Assembly (NCBI GenBank): GCA_025330725.1
Contig: JAIWND010000006.1
Span: forward strand, 930,001-994,000
DNA from: Chlamydoabsidia padenii
Lineage: Eukaryota; Mucoromycota; Mucoromycetes; Mucorales; Cunninghamellaceae
Direction of reading: 5' to 3'
Length of the DNA stretch: 64,000 nt
Below are positions 43,301-53,329 of this stretch, piece by piece. Both the position numbers and the translations under genes were made by a program. Below the pieces are notes generated by a model, which ran no database searches, was not told where the DNA came from, and saw only the letters and a program-made list of their open reading frames with translations. How positions within the stretch are numbered: position 1 is the first letter of the stretch; each line of letters starts with the position of its first letter.

Positions 43301-43985
43301 GGTCGGAATTAAACGAGTGCTGATGGTGGATGATGACTTCATTGGCGGCAGTGGGACCCTGTGGTGATAGGAAAAAATCGATGATGCTCCTTCCGTTGAT
43401 GGTGTCAAGTGTGGGCTGGCCAAAAGCATAAACTTGATTCCAGTTGATGATGTCGTGGGTGTTCTGCCATTCCTCAAAGGTGTGGTGACGGTTGTTCGTC
43501 CTGGTGTCTCCAATTGTTGGTCCTAATCTGGTGTTTAGATCTCCTAGTATAATAGTATTGCTGTGGATTGGGATATTAAATAAAGTAGATCGATACTGGA
43601 CTAGATCAAGCTGTGGTGGAAGATAGAGGCCATGGATGGTATATTTATCTATGGAACAAGTGATAGTGTACTGATTTATGGTGGGATGATGGTGAACGTG
43701 ATGAGGAAAGTCAGGGCGGATTAGTAGTGATAATCCTCCATGACCTCTATGTGCAGTGGGTGCTTTGGTGGCGTAGGTGTGGTATTGTGTCCAGGTGGTG
43801 TGAAGGTTACCTGTTAAAAGATATGTCTCGGTTAGTAAGAGGATGTCTATTTTTTTTTTTGTGCAGAAGGTGATGACTTCGTCAGGGAGTCGGTCAATTC
43901 CTTGTGCATTGAGTTGAGCGATTTTTATTATTTTTTTGGTGTGCTCGAGAGCACTTGGAGGTTGATTTTGTTGGACCCTCATCAT
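40326..43985 (-). CDS. LINE ORF2: endonuclease-reverse transcriptase
   Basis: 1219 residues. N-terminal EEP/APE-type endonuclease: IAQLNAQGIDRL, LLLTETYL, GGLSLLIRP, IILGDLNTRLG, DFFLSPQ and SDHH with the catalytic His. Reverse transcriptase: TLAFLDIKQAYDSVQR (motif A), GVLQGSILSPLLYAVFIDSL (B), TLFADDVALVGSAED (C, with the FADD active site), FKYLGIPFNEDG (E). Then a Lys-rich linker of about 50 residues and a C-terminal zinc knuckle CSC-x9-H-x4-C (CSCDHISSGTRIHYTQEC). No frameshift or internal stop. It would nick target DNA and prime reverse transcription from the 3' end of the nick. Confidence 0.95.
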   Translation of the reverse strand: MMRVQQNQPPSALEHTKKIIKIAQLNAQGIDRLPDEVITFCTKKKIDILLLTETYLLTGNLHTTWTQYHTYATKAPTAHRGHGGLSLLIRPDFPHHVHHHPTINQYTITCSIDKYTIHGLYLPPQLDLVQYRSTLFNIPIHSNTIILGDLNTRLGPTIGDTRTNNRHHTFEEWQNTHDIINWNQVYAFGQPTLDTINGRSIIDFFLSPQGPTAANEVIIHHQHSFNSDHHLCEASFVIDQTIAILPPPPPGRRQWKLQRLTEQDLSNIYINTFTTSTLPIIERLHTLHSSSPTYCASDGYHLIEEIATQITTNIYDALDASVTPSKVRPKNWKWFWTEELQNLATNRQHHYNTWRNTTNPIAQIATWKKYIQAKSKFTNAVKLARAIQWRQFAQDLQASTGNEVNKYIKRRKKTSTPSPTFSTPLGPQDAADQMRNHLATVFGGHRQSTQPPNPTPFSSPIPSFFSSANLHRIITTELPMRKAPGKDHITSEMLRPIADPLSKVLSPLLHMCWVWSYIPTMWRTAQVVPIYKKNDTTDPSNYRPISLTCTFRKIIERTLLPILKNQMKALDFVQGGFREKRGSLDQAFNLHMIIREYKRQYHHSPTLAFLDIKQAYDSVQRTIIWTKLHDQGVQPELLSIIRNMFEEVSIQIIIKNYLSTPIHPTTGVLQGSILSPLLYAVFIDSLPEALRITGNHPITIRTLPPSLLSESAILQKKRKNRKAKRLDTQVSIINSTLFADDVALVGSAEDIANMLTIAERHSQDNGYQWSPTKCELVNPSPTIPYTIYNQPLPVSTSFKYLGIPFNEDGICNSQLVHQAITKATNQQQALRRIGLHQYGLGIHQAIKAYRTFIRPILEYGLAIVQLHPTHLREIHKCQQRCIRLLLNHNITANSPTTIIEHIGNIPTTDIRIKILQFKFLARIHQLPPCVLIANIVASFLPFVSRDAEWSKMIKRNNLYQLFKKQQEKKIKYEEEKNKRDKRNKKKEDKKTQKEKAKEKETENLNYRHSTNPNSDTPTSDSDSDLELDPPPPSIDSITTIITEHRDADHRTRQQQHVTLQRSRPPPLPRRMDPIITIPATTKERHRLIKWRMHWLPPHPTPTCSCDHISSGTRIHYTQECHILEPFIIQLQMTMARYNLPPIPTHIHHLNIIDHFLNLLPSDHNKMKPPHSHWRRTWPLLLSTLLAIDIHSHPTATFEPEPIDLRWMQSAPSPFTSTSS

Positions 43986-44998
43986 GAACAGGATTCACCT
44001 TGGGAATCTTGGATGTCCATGTCATTGGGGTCGATGTCCTGGGTGTCGGGATTGGAATTTTGGGAATCGAGGTTGAGTGGTCGAGTTGCTGTGGATGATT
44101 GGAAGTGATCGGTGTATATATCATCATTGATGTGGTGGGGGCCGTCGGTGTTATGAAAAAATGAGATGAGGGCGTTCCCGAGGTGCTGGTTGCGCATACG
44201 GCGACAGATGGTGCCGATTCGTTTTTGGTGGATGGTGGTGGCTGTCTGTACGCGCTGTTCTTCGTTGTAATGGTCGAAGCGAGGATCTACAAGGACGGAA
44301 GCTGCTGTGGGATCAAAGGTGAGTGGGGTTAGCTTTTTTTTTTTTAATATGTCTGTGAATTCGTCTGCGTAGGATTGGTGAATCAATATACCGATGACCT
44401 TTCTTGTCGGCGTGTGAATATCAATAATTCGTTTTGTGTTAATGCCGAGGATAGTGAGTGTCTTTCGGAGTTCACTTGGTGTGGTGCGTCTAGGAGAGGG
44501 GAGATACACAAAGGTATACCCTTGTGGTCCAGCGGGTTCGTTGAAATGTCGAAGTGCCCATTCCACCATTCCGTCAGAAGGATGTCGAAGGCGATCCATC
44601 TCCTTTTTTTTTTTTTGTTGGAGATGGGCTGGCTTTTTTTTTTTTGGTGGTATTGTCTTCTTGGTAATGGCGGCGTAGGAGGAGTGAGGTGTGGTGGTGT
44701 TTGGTACTGTTGCGTATATCGAGTCCTGCGTGGATGTATGACGATCGAAAACGGTATCATGAGTCAAAAGGGGTCGTATGTCGGTGTTTGAAAAAGTCGC
44801 ATGGTTTTTTCCGTTGTTTGAAATTGTGGGTGAGTTTTGATCTTGTATTTGTTGTTGTAGTTGTTCTATGAGTTGTTTGGCAGCGATGAGTTCGGTGCGA
44901 AGGTTTTGGTTTTCTTTAATGATGGCTTCCATGCTAGAAAGTCGTTTTTCCATCTGGAGTGCCCAGTCTGGAAGTGCGTTGCTAGGGGGGGTTGCCAT
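43982..44998 (-). CDS. LINE ORF1: coiled-coil RNA-binding protein
   Basis: 338 residues from ATG 44998. An N-terminal coiled coil (LQMEKRLSSMEAIIKENQNL, RTELIAAKQLIEQLQQQIQ) is followed by a basic Lys-rich patch (KKTIPPKKKKPAHLQQKKKK) and an RRM-like region (YTFVYLPSPRRTTPSELRKT ... VIGILIHQSYADEFTD). There is no zinc knuckle in ORF1. It overlaps ORF2 by four bases (ATGA), suggesting termination-reinitiation. The frame stays open upstream of the ATG to a TGA at about 45360 and encodes a Pro-rich stretch without ATG, so a non-AUG or longer start cannot be excluded. Confidence 0.85.
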   Translation of the reverse strand: MATPPSNALPDWALQMEKRLSSMEAIIKENQNLRTELIAAKQLIEQLQQQIQDQNSPTISNNGKNHATFSNTDIRPLLTHDTVFDRHTSTQDSIYATVPNTTTPHSSYAAITKKTIPPKKKKPAHLQQKKKKEMDRLRHPSDGMVEWALRHFNEPAGPQGYTFVYLPSPRRTTPSELRKTLTILGINTKRIIDIHTPTRKVIGILIHQSYADEFTDILKKKKLTPLTFDPTAASVLVDPRFDHYNEEQRVQTATTIHQKRIGTICRRMRNQHLGNALISFFHNTDGPHHINDDIYTDHFQSSTATRPLNLDSQNSNPDTQDIDPNDMDIQDSQGESCS

Positions 44999-45479
44999 GG
45001 CGGAATCCGGGGTGGTGGTTAGTGGAAGGGGTGAGGGGGAAATTTTTTTTTTGTGTGTGTTTGTTTTTTCTAAATGGGGGTTTTTTGGGGGGGTAGCAAT
45101 GGGGGTAGCCTGTCGTTTTCTGGCTGATACTTGGGAGGGGGTAAGGGGTACTTTAGTCAGGAGGTCACGAGTGCGTTTAGTACCGGGAGGAGGGGTCGGA
45201 AGCAGTTGATTAGGGGGTGGTACAGGGGGAATGGTGGTGAGTGAAGTGTTGTTGGGATGAGGTGACGGTGTGTCGGGGTTTGGATCAAGGGGTAAAATAA
45301 TTTTTTGAGAGATGGGGGTGTTGATGGTCGAAAAAGGAAATAAATGTCGGAGTTTAAATCAAGGGGTAAAAAAGGGTATGTGTCAGGGGTCACAAGGGGT
45401 GTAATTTAAGGGGTAATGCCGTGGAAAAAAGTATAAAAGAGAGAGAAATTTCGACGCGCGTTAAACTATCTATACTCTC
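44999..45479 (-). promoter_or_regulatory. LINE 5' leader with a direct repeat and promoter motif
   Basis: The leader contains two related segments about 74 bp apart, GGATCAAGGGGTAAAA (45282-45297) and AAATCAAGGGGTAAAA (45356-45371), each preceded on the plus strand by a CGG-TTT block. The second is an exact window motif (CGGAGTTTAAA, 45347-45357). A TATA-like GTATAAAAG lies at 45431-45439. Confidence 0.45.
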
Positions 45480-45551
45480 TCTTAGATAGTATAGTGGTTA
45501 GTATCCCCGCCTGTCACGCGGGAGACCGGGGTTCAATTCCCCGTCTGAGAG
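45480..45551 (+). tRNA. tRNA-Asp (GTC), LINE insertion target
   Basis: Complete cloverleaf: acceptor TCTTAGA/TCTGAGA, D-arm with A box TAGTATAGTGG, anticodon stem-loop CCCGC-CTGTCAC-GCGGG with anticodon GTC, T-arm CCGGG-GTTCAAT-TCCCCG region with an intact B box (GGTTCAATTCC), discriminator G. No intron. A T-run follows (45556-45561) as a Pol III terminator. The gene begins exactly where the LINE's 16-bp target duplication begins, so its upstream flank is now the LINE 5' end, while both internal promoter boxes survive. Confidence 0.95.
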
Positions 45552-47140
45552 CTTCTTTTTTGTTTTTCTTTCTTTTGTAGCGGTGATTGAATAATTTTCC
45601 CTTTTATGGTTTGTCTTTTTTGTGGATGTTCGCTATGGCGAGTTATGTCTTTAGCTTCTATGCTAAATCTTCTTTTATTGTTTATGTAAAACGTGTAATT
45701 TGTATATGTATTCAACTAATGGATAAGAATATCTCAAGGATAGAGGTGGTCAGTGCCGGGGAAATCGTACGATTTTTAGGATTATGTCTAGATGTAGTCA
45801 ATCAAATCAATAAAAAAATAAGTGATACAAAAAGATGGGATCTTTATTAGACGTTAAATAGTTATGGTATTTGGGTTAAAAGTCAAACAATGTTAATCCA
45901 CTTTGTATTCAAACCTGCTTTACCTATGATTTTGGATGGGCTCTCCTAGCTCCATTGTTAAAAGATGCTAATGATTAAAGTGGTGATGTGAATACTATAA
46001 CCCATTTCCGATATAGTTTACAGCAAAAGTCAAGCACCAGGACCCTTGTGTTAGTCAGTCCAAACTTGCAGAGGATTTTACCTGTCTTTTGCAAGAAATA
46101 AGGACGAAGACTTTTTTTTTACAGACAGAAGCAAAAATCATTTTCAAACCCCGCCAGTCCCTAGTCAGAGTTGGAAAGGGCTCTCTCGCTCCATTGTCAA
46201 CGGACGCTAATGATTAAAGTGGTCATGTGGATACCACAACCCATTTCCAACATACTTTACCGCAAAGTCAAGTACCAAGGCCCCTGTGTTAGGATGTTTA
46301 AGCTTGTTTTTTAAGATTGTAATGTAAAAATGCAATTCGTTTTGCACCTGTTTGGTTCTCCCACTTGTCCTTTAAATGGAAGAGTGTTGACTATACCTAT
46401 ATTGATATAGAGAAAACATGGGCAAGGATGTGAAGAGTAAAACCGGCAATGTCCCTTAGAAAATTCAAACGCCGCATTTCAGCTTCAAAAAACTGGATCT
46501 CGTGCATTTCCTCTCTTTCTTTTTATCTTGTAAACATTACTCTGTCCTTTTTTTTTTTTAATTGTACCACCAATACTCTTACTATTCAAAAATTAAAAAC
46601 ACTATTCTCATTGTAAAACTGATTACGGTTAAATAATTACTGACTATTCAACAAGCATCAATCACTAAAGCGACTCCTGGAATGCAACAAACAGAAAAAG
46701 GTGTACCAACACGATCGACAAGTTTGAAAACTGCGATGCACTAGCTGGGTCTATGGATATACATGAACAAAACAGACACCAAGAACTAGTCTTTGGTAAA
46801 TGTCAAGTCAAGAATAGGCAGGGATCAGTAAGTACTGGATGAATCGGTCAGTCTGTGTGGATAACATAACCAACTTTTTTTTTTATTTTATTTTATTTTT
46901 TGTCTTTTTTGATCTAGGTGATACCATTGTTGTCAAGTCCTGTCCTGTTTGAATCAAGTTGTATTTCTTAATTATACCACTTCATTCATTAAAGGTAAGC
47001 TGATACAAAACATACAATCTTATTTAGTTTTATGATAAAACTGATATTCTGGTCTTCCTTCCTTTTATTTATCCTTCATACTAACTTTACATTTTATTCA
47101 ACTTGATACAAGGTCTTTTAGCTCAACACTGCCTTTCGAC
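45552..47140. other. Intergenic, 1.6 kb, with repeat pair and CCCH gene leader
   Basis: Contains the Pol III terminator, the repeat pair at 45908-46300, a motif match at 46464-46474 (TTCAAACGCCG), and probable untranslated leader sequence of the CCCH gene with splice-like sites near 46850-46920 and 46994-47113. The 87-codon plus-strand frame at 45587-45850 has no protein-like features. Confidence 0.4.
45908..46300 (+). repeat. Two diverged units of the ~240-bp paired repeat
   Basis: Units begin at TTCAAACCTGC (45908) and TTCAAACCCCG (46143), 235 bp apart. They share GCTCCATTGT..A, GCTAATGATTAAAGTGGT, AACCCATTTCC and AAAGTCAAG-ACCA blocks with each other and, more weakly, with the units at 11.2 and 60.6 kb (GCTAATGACAAAAGTGACC, CTATTTCCAAC). 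No TIR was found here. Confidence 0.6.
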
Positions 47141-47411
47141 ATGTATTCTGACACTTCTTATCCGACACTTGATCATGCTTGGTTTCATGAAGGATCATCG
47201 ACTGATGAAACTACGTTGGCCGGTCCGTCAATTAAAGGTCCTACAGCAATAAATGCTTCCTCAACTCACTCAAACTCATCCAAGGAAAAAGAAACTCATC
47301 TTTACAAGACTGAATACTGTCGTAACTGGACCGAATTGGGTGAATGCAGGTAAAATAACAACGAGAAGAGCAATAGGAAGCATGATATTAACACTACTAC
47401 TCTCTCTCTCT

Positions 47412-47450
<39 letters not shown>

Positions 47451-48154
47451 CGTCAAGATACGGAAAAAAGTGCCGTTATGCTCATGGGATTACCGAATTG
47501 CGCAAGATCAGTCGACACAATCGATACAAAACCAAAATATGTCGTGCTTACCATGTGGAAGGAACTTGTCATTATGGGAACCGGTGCACTTTTATTCATG
47601 ATGTAACTAGTAATTTTGGGGATTTGATCAATCCTCAGCAACAACCAAAAGTCCGTCAACATTCCCGATTCTTTGGCTTTACCAACAATGATCAAGATGC
47701 TGCAACAAGTTTACAAACTACAAAGATATGGGACTCGAAAATTGGACTAGGTATCCAGCACTCACAGGGTTATTCCAACTCTTTGACCAATAAATCATCC
47801 TTTGACCAATCGACATTTTTGACGACAACAATGGACAATGTGGATGATCATCAGTCTTCCAATCAACTCTCTCACCCTCTGATCTTTGCACCAAACACCT
47901 CTCTCACATCATCTGTATCAAATTACTCGTTCTCCTTTTCACCAACATTATCATTATCTTCTATCAAGACTACTGGTACCTTATCAACTTTGGATTCAGT
48001 ACCTTACTTGGCGATGGAAACTAAACGCAATCATCAAGGGAAGCCCTTTACAACTACAAATGAAGGCACTATCAAGACTATGGATTATATGCTTACCAAA
48101 CATTACCATAGCTCACCTAATCTTGGTACCTCTCTATCCTGGAACTACGATTAG
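47141..48154 (+). CDS. Tandem CCCH zinc-finger mRNA-decay protein (TIS11/Cth2-like)
   Basis: Two exons, 47141-47349 and 47458-48154, encode 301 residues. The intron falls inside the first finger and contains a T-run of more than 35 nt. Two C-x8-C-x5-C-x3-H fingers are spaced as in tristetraprolin: LYKTEYCRNWTELGEC then RYGKKCRYAH, and RYKTKICRAYHVEGTC then HYGNRCTFIH. The (R/K)YKT(E/K)xC lead-ins are the hallmark of TTP/TIS11 proteins that bind AU-rich 3' UTR elements and recruit the decay machinery; in yeast they respond to iron. The rest is Ser/Thr/Asn-rich and unstructured. Confidence 0.9.
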
Positions 48155-48392
48155 ATAATTATTAATATCAGTATTACACCCATCCCCTCTTTTTTATTTA
48201 TCGGACTTCAAAGGAATCAATGCATCCTCTTCCCCAATATATCAATTAGTTTGAATCAATGTCCCTTTTTTTATTTTTATACATGTTTTAATAAAGTTAC
48301 AAACACTTGGCCCATTTATGTATGAAACTGATAGATATGATCATTGAATCCATGTCTATTTTGCTGTTCTGGATGCTACATGCTCACTGTGT

Positions 48393-48403
48393 CGGGATTT
48401 GAA
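48393..48403. promoter_or_regulatory. CGGNNTTYRAA promoter motif
   Basis: CGGGATTTGAA lies 94 bp upstream of the DnaJ start (48497). A second partial copy (CGGGATTTGTC) follows at 48412. Confidence 0.5.
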
Positions 48404-48496
48404 ATATCTCGACGGGATTTGTCTTTATTTTTTTCAGACCCATTCTTTTGTTTTGTCCTCTTTCTTTCTTCTTTCTTTCTCGAAAACAAAGGAACA

Positions 48497-50098
48497 ATGG
48501 TATACGACTCACGAAAACCGGAACCCTATATTAAAACAACCTGCAAAGACTGTCTGACCCCGATAGAATTCCTTCCAACTGCTACTCACAAAAACGAAAC
48601 GATTGAAGTCAAATGTTGGGCCTGTAACAAAATAGTCTCTTATGATATGGATGGCACTGGTACAGCTCTGAAGAATGGCAAGTCTAAACCAAGAACAACA
48701 AGAAAACGAGGCACTGGTAAGAGAAGAGAAGGAAGTAAAGTTGTAACCATTGGATGGATATACTAATCGGGTGTTTGTCACTTTTTTAGACGATAATCCA
48801 GTATCGACAGAATACTATGATTTGCTTGGCATTGGTGTCTCGGCTACCGAAGATGAAATCAAAAAGGCATATCGAAAGAAGGCGATTAGATTCCACCCGG
48901 ATAAGAATCCTAATGATCCTACTGCTGAAGACAAGGTAAAGTTAAAAGGAGACAAGCTTATTATATATCAAGGACCCTGACTCACTCTGTATATCTCTTG
49001 TAGTTCAAGAAAATATCCGAAGCCTATCAAGTATTATCTGATCCCAAACTTCGAAAACGGTATAATGAATTTGGCGAAGAGAACGGTGTAAAACCTGATG
49101 GTGGATTTGGTAAGACGAAAAGAGAATGTCATGTATTTATAGTACTAAATGACTAATCCTTCTCGTTACTTTATATATAGTTGATCCTGAAGAGTTTTTC
49201 AAACAATCATTTGGTGGTGATCGATTTATTGATATCATTGGTGAAATCTCGATTGGACGGGATATGCGGGATGCCTTGGAAACTCAAGAAGCGGAAGGCG
49301 ACGACGGTGACGACACGACTGCGCTCACACCAGAAGAAAAGGCGGAACGAGAAGCCAAGAAGGAAAAATCGGAACAAGAACGAGCAGAAATTCGAACCAA
49401 ACGAGTGGATACCTTGGCCGAAAAACTCATCAACAAGCTTAGTCTTTACACGGAACTACCAGACACATCGGAATCCTCGGTCCAGGCTTTCAAGAGCATT
49501 GTACAAATTGAAGCCGAAGAACTCAAGACGGAAAACTATGGGGTGGAACTCTTACATGCAATTGGTTATACTTATCTGGCAAAGGCGAATCAATATCTGG
49601 GGAAGAACATTGCTTTTGGTCTTGGTGGCATGTTCCACAGTGTCAAGGAAAAGGGCTATATCTTTAGCGAAACCGTGGGCACCTTACGAACTGCATTGGA
49701 TCTACAATCTAGCTTTAGTGAATTGCAAAAGGCTGAAGAAAAGGGACTAACTGAAGAACAACGCCAAAAGTTGGAAGAAGAAGCAGCGGCAAAGGTAAGG
49801 AAAGTGCACGGATGATGATAATATGTATAGGTAACACTAAAACTTTGTTTTTTATTCTTCTCTTTCTTTTTACTTGTAGGGTTTACAAGCTATCTGGCGT
49901 GGATCTAAATTGGAAGTGGAAAGTGTGCTTCGGGATGTTTGTGACAAGGTATTAGGTGATCCAAACGCCTCTAGAGAAACTCGGAAACAACGTGCTATTG
50001 GCTTACGAATGATCGGAAACATCTATCAAAAGGTCAAGGCTGATACTACTCCTGACATACATTTGGACAAGGGAAATGTGGATCCCAACCATCAATAG
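48497..50098 (+). CDS. J-domain co-chaperone with DnaJ-X domain (Caj1/Djp1-like)
   Basis: Five exons, 48497-48716, 48790-48935, 49004-49109, 49181-49794 and 49880-50098, encode 434 residues. Before the J-domain there is a 70-residue extension with CKDC and CWAC pairs (possible zinc site). The J-domain is complete: [20 protein letters not shown] with HPD in [12 protein letters not shown]. The X domain follows with a charged helix ([20 protein letters not shown]), [18 protein letters not shown] and the C-terminal [20 protein letters not shown]. Relatives Caj1 and Djp1 stimulate Hsp70; Djp1 assists peroxisomal import. An Hsp70 gene lies at 61.3 kb, but no direct link is implied. Confidence 0.9.
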
Positions 50099-50346
50099 TT
50101 TGTATAGAACCCATTGTATCTGTTTACTTCCCCCCCTTTTTTTTTACTATAGATTTAATTTGCACTATATTGATATCCCCCTCCCCCTCATGCATTTAGT
50201 ATAGTCTATTATCTTGTATCTTTTAAATAAACACTTATTATATGCAGTTTGATTCATTTGTTGGCTTGTACAATATATTACATCAGATGTGCCTGAAATC
50301 TGAAATGAATTTGCAAAGCCTAATTTTTTTTTATTACCTCTGAATT

Positions 50347-50357
50347 TTTAAATCCCG
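50347..50357. promoter_or_regulatory. CGGNNTTYRAA promoter motif
   Basis: TTTAAATCCCG lies 103 bp upstream of the start codon at 50460. Confidence 0.5.
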
Positions 50358-50459
50358 CTCTCCCGGCGCTCAGTTTTGGATTTTGTCCCCCGTCTATTTT
50401 TCTTTCTTCTTTCTTTCTTTTACTTTTACCTTTATCATTCTTCACTAGAAAGAGGAAGG

Positions 50460-51313
50460 ATGACCGATCACAACTACACTTCAGGTCATCACTTGATGTA
50501 CTACTCCCATCCTACTTCACAACCAGATAATACCATGAACCAAATCATACCTACTGCCGCCAGCACTCCTACCACTGATACCTACTACGCTCACACTTTA
50601 CCTGTCTCGACTCCTTTATCCATGATACCAAACACTGCCGATATGAAGCCCATCAATACCAACGCTATGCAACAATTACCACTATCACTTATATCCAATC
50701 CAGCATCTCTTGTAACTACACCAGGACAAGTCTTTGATTCACACCAATGTCAACAACAACAACAACAACAACTGCAACAACTTCACCACCAACAGGACCT
50801 TGGTGCTCTTCAAGATACCTCTTTGTACTCCGACCCTTCCTCGGTGATAGACGTAAGTTGGGATGAAAATAACTACAAGGGAATACATGATGGGTTATAA
50901 ATAACGAACGATCGTCACGTGTGGTTTGATAGGAAGATGTGTCTTCTCGAGCCTCATCCTCGATGAGCGGAAATAGAACTGGACAAGAAGCTTACATCAT
51001 GCAACTACAAAAACAATTGGAAGAATCAAAACATCTACAAACTCAGTACTATTATCGGATCGAACAACTGATGGCATTGGTGGAAAAACAAACGGCGCGG
51101 ATCACTGAACTACAAGAACAGCTTGGTCATGGTGGGTATTCTAATATGATGAATGGATCACAACCTCTTCAAGAACAACAACAACAACAACAGCAACAAC
51201 AACAACAACAACAACAACAACAGCAACAGCAACAACAACAGCATCATCATCATCATCATCAAGAACAACATCAACATCATCAATTCCAACAGTTACAGCA
51301 TTCTCTTCATTAG
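50460..51313 (+). CDS. Gln/His-rich coiled-coil protein, unrecognised
   Basis: Two exons, 50460-50852 and 50933-51313, encode 257 residues. The first exon is Thr/Pro/Gln/His-rich low complexity; the second has one good coiled coil (YIMQLQKQLEESKHLQTQYY, YRIEQLMALVEKQTARITEL) followed by a poly-Gln tract of about 27 residues and a His-rich end (near 51241-51260). It looks like the coiled-coil half of a leucine-zipper protein, but no basic DNA-binding region precedes it, so I do not call a transcription factor. The glutamine tract is encoded mostly by CAA with some CAG. Confidence 0.7.
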
Positions 51314-51355
51314 ATTAGATCAATCTGATCGGTCCATTTATAACTCATATATATA

Positions 51356-51389
<34 letters not shown>

Positions 51390-51722
51390 CATACTGTATA
51401 TGTATATATGTAGTCATTATTATTATTATTATTATGTCTTTTTTGAATAAAACTATGTGTGTCTTTCATTGTGATTGATCCATTTGACTTGTACTTTACA
51501 TGGTGCATTTTTTTGGGTTTGAAATCCCGCCCAGTATAAATCGCTTGATGCCCCCTTCATCATCCTTCAACCTTTGTTTACATTTATTTTGTAACTACTA
51601 TGAATGTCAGATCTACTTCAACTAAAAAGTGGGCAAAGTTTCGGGAAGATCCATTCAGGGGATTGGTTTGGGCAAACGTTGAATAAAAGCGGGCGGGAAT
51701 TAAAATCAAATTTAATTCTCGA

Positions 51723-51764
<42 letters not shown>

Positions 51765-53329
51765 TTCCTATCCCTCTTTATCCAACTTGACTTGATCCTC
51801 TTGATTACTTACCATTTACTTGGAGGCTTGACTGTACTGTATCATTGACGATTTATTAAAAACCTACCGGTTACAAGCAATTCCCCGCGCAAGCCCTACT
51901 TACGACGAACACAATATGAAACTCACGTTGCTTGGAACGAATAGGTAAAGATGAACGAAAATGATGGTTGAAGCAACTGACTCCGTGGTATTGGAGGATG
52001 CCTTACTAATGATAACAAATCTTTAATGGAAACTCATTCATCCTGGATTAACTTGGCAAAGGAAAATCAAAAGGAGCAAAATGGCACGGAGAGGAGGAGG
52101 ATCAGCACCTTTCATCAAGATTGTGATGCTAATGCTTTTTCTTTTTCTCTTTCTAGGTAGAATTGATACATGCTAACTCCTTGTGTATGGGCTACGTACT
52201 GGTGATGGACAAACTAGGGGAAAAGGCAAAGCAATCAAACAACAGGAAAGAAGCGAGTGACTCACTCTTTAACATTGGGTTGGATTGGACGATGAACAAA
52301 AGTGGTGACGGTCTCTGACATTCTTTATCTCTCATCCCTTCTTCATTCACGTAATTTAGGCTCTCTTTTTATCACCCCCCCTCCTTCTCACTATAGTATA
52401 GACATAGCTGTAGATATAGTATAGAAATGATCCTTGTTTTTAATTGGATGTAATAAAAAAAATCATATCAAGCACTTTATACATAGGATTTTGTGATAAA
52501 CAAAAAATTATCAAGTAGTTGATTGTCTGTTGGTCTAATACATATTATAGGAATGAATGATACTGAACGACATGACATTGGGATCACATACATCGTTCGC
52601 ATTAATACCCTCTCAATGCTGTAAACTTTGAAGGAGAATAATTTATCCAGAACAGTTCTTTATACAAGATAGTCTTCCCTTCCTATCAGTGTACTCGATA
52701 GTCATGCACATTTACACCCCCGCCCCACTACACATCATAATAGGGTTTCCCCTTAATATCCATTCTACATGCCAAGCACTCCCCCCTTTTTTTTTTTAAA
52801 AAAAAAAGTCTTGCACAGACTAAAGATAAGACCTACTAAAGATACAACTATCCAACCAAAGTTTATTTATTGATAATATATAAAACTAGAACTAATTGAC
52901 CATATATATAAGTTAATACTAATTGTTCCAGTCGCATTCCATTGAAGACATTCGCCAATCCTATCCTGCCTTAATTCAAGTCCATTACTATCAGTCGTTT
53001 TTACAATGTTCCGTCAGGTAGTGGTGGGACATAAAAAAAAAAATATGATTTCCATCAAGTTACCGAATGAGGGAAGATAAGAGAATAATCAAGATCAGCA
53101 AAACAAAAAAAAAAGGAATCGGGTTCCAGGGTCGGGATTTAAACCGGCGAAATGCATCACCCGAGCCCCTCGAAAACCTGAAATGTATATGGACAATAAT
53201 GATTTAATAGTGATTCAATAATGATTCAATAATGATTTCAGAGATGGTGATACAGGGGAAAAAGAAGGTGATAGAAAGATTGTAGTAAAAAAGAGGCAAG
53301 GGGGTTTCTAGCAAGATAATGAGATTTCT
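51314..53329. other. Intergenic, 2.0 kb, simple-sequence rich
   Basis: Contains (TTA)n tracts (51359-51388 and 51416-51435), a 36-nt T-run (about 51726-51761), a near-motif at 51518-51530 and an exact motif at 53133-53143. I see no spliced or unspliced coding region that I would support. Confidence 0.4.

Larger units (their letters stand above)
40091..45479 (-). mobile_element. Full-length non-LTR retrotransposon (LINE) inserted at a tRNA-Asp gene
   Basis: The element is about 5.39 kb and lies in minus orientation between the two 16-bp duplications. From its 5' end it has a leader of about 480 bp, ORF1 (44998-43982), ORF2 (43985-40326) overlapping ORF1 by ATGA, and a 3' UTR of about 235 bp with a strong stem-loop. 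Both ORFs are intact, so the copy is recent and possibly competent. No simple poly(A) tail is seen at the 3' junction; the last element bases read AAATAAACTTTGA. In fungi this EEP-RT layout with a distal zinc knuckle fits L1/Tad-like LINEs; Mucor Grem-LINE1 is a comparison to make, not an identification. Confidence 0.9.

Noticed and set aside
40270..45209. Plus-strand ORFs of 60-138 codons across the LINE
   Set aside because: They lie antisense to ORF1 and ORF2 and show no protein-family features.
45587..45850. 87-codon plus-strand ORF after tRNA-Asp
   Set aside because: No start context, splice, domain or composition support; it begins just after the Pol III terminator.
48472..48496. Longer N-terminus for the DnaJ protein from the upstream ATG at 48344
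   Set aside because: The added residues translate T-rich leader containing the promoter motif (48393), so 48497 is the better start.
50933..51313. bZIP transcription factor call for the Q-rich coiled-coil protein
   Set aside because: There is a leucine-zipper-like helix but no preceding basic DNA-binding region.
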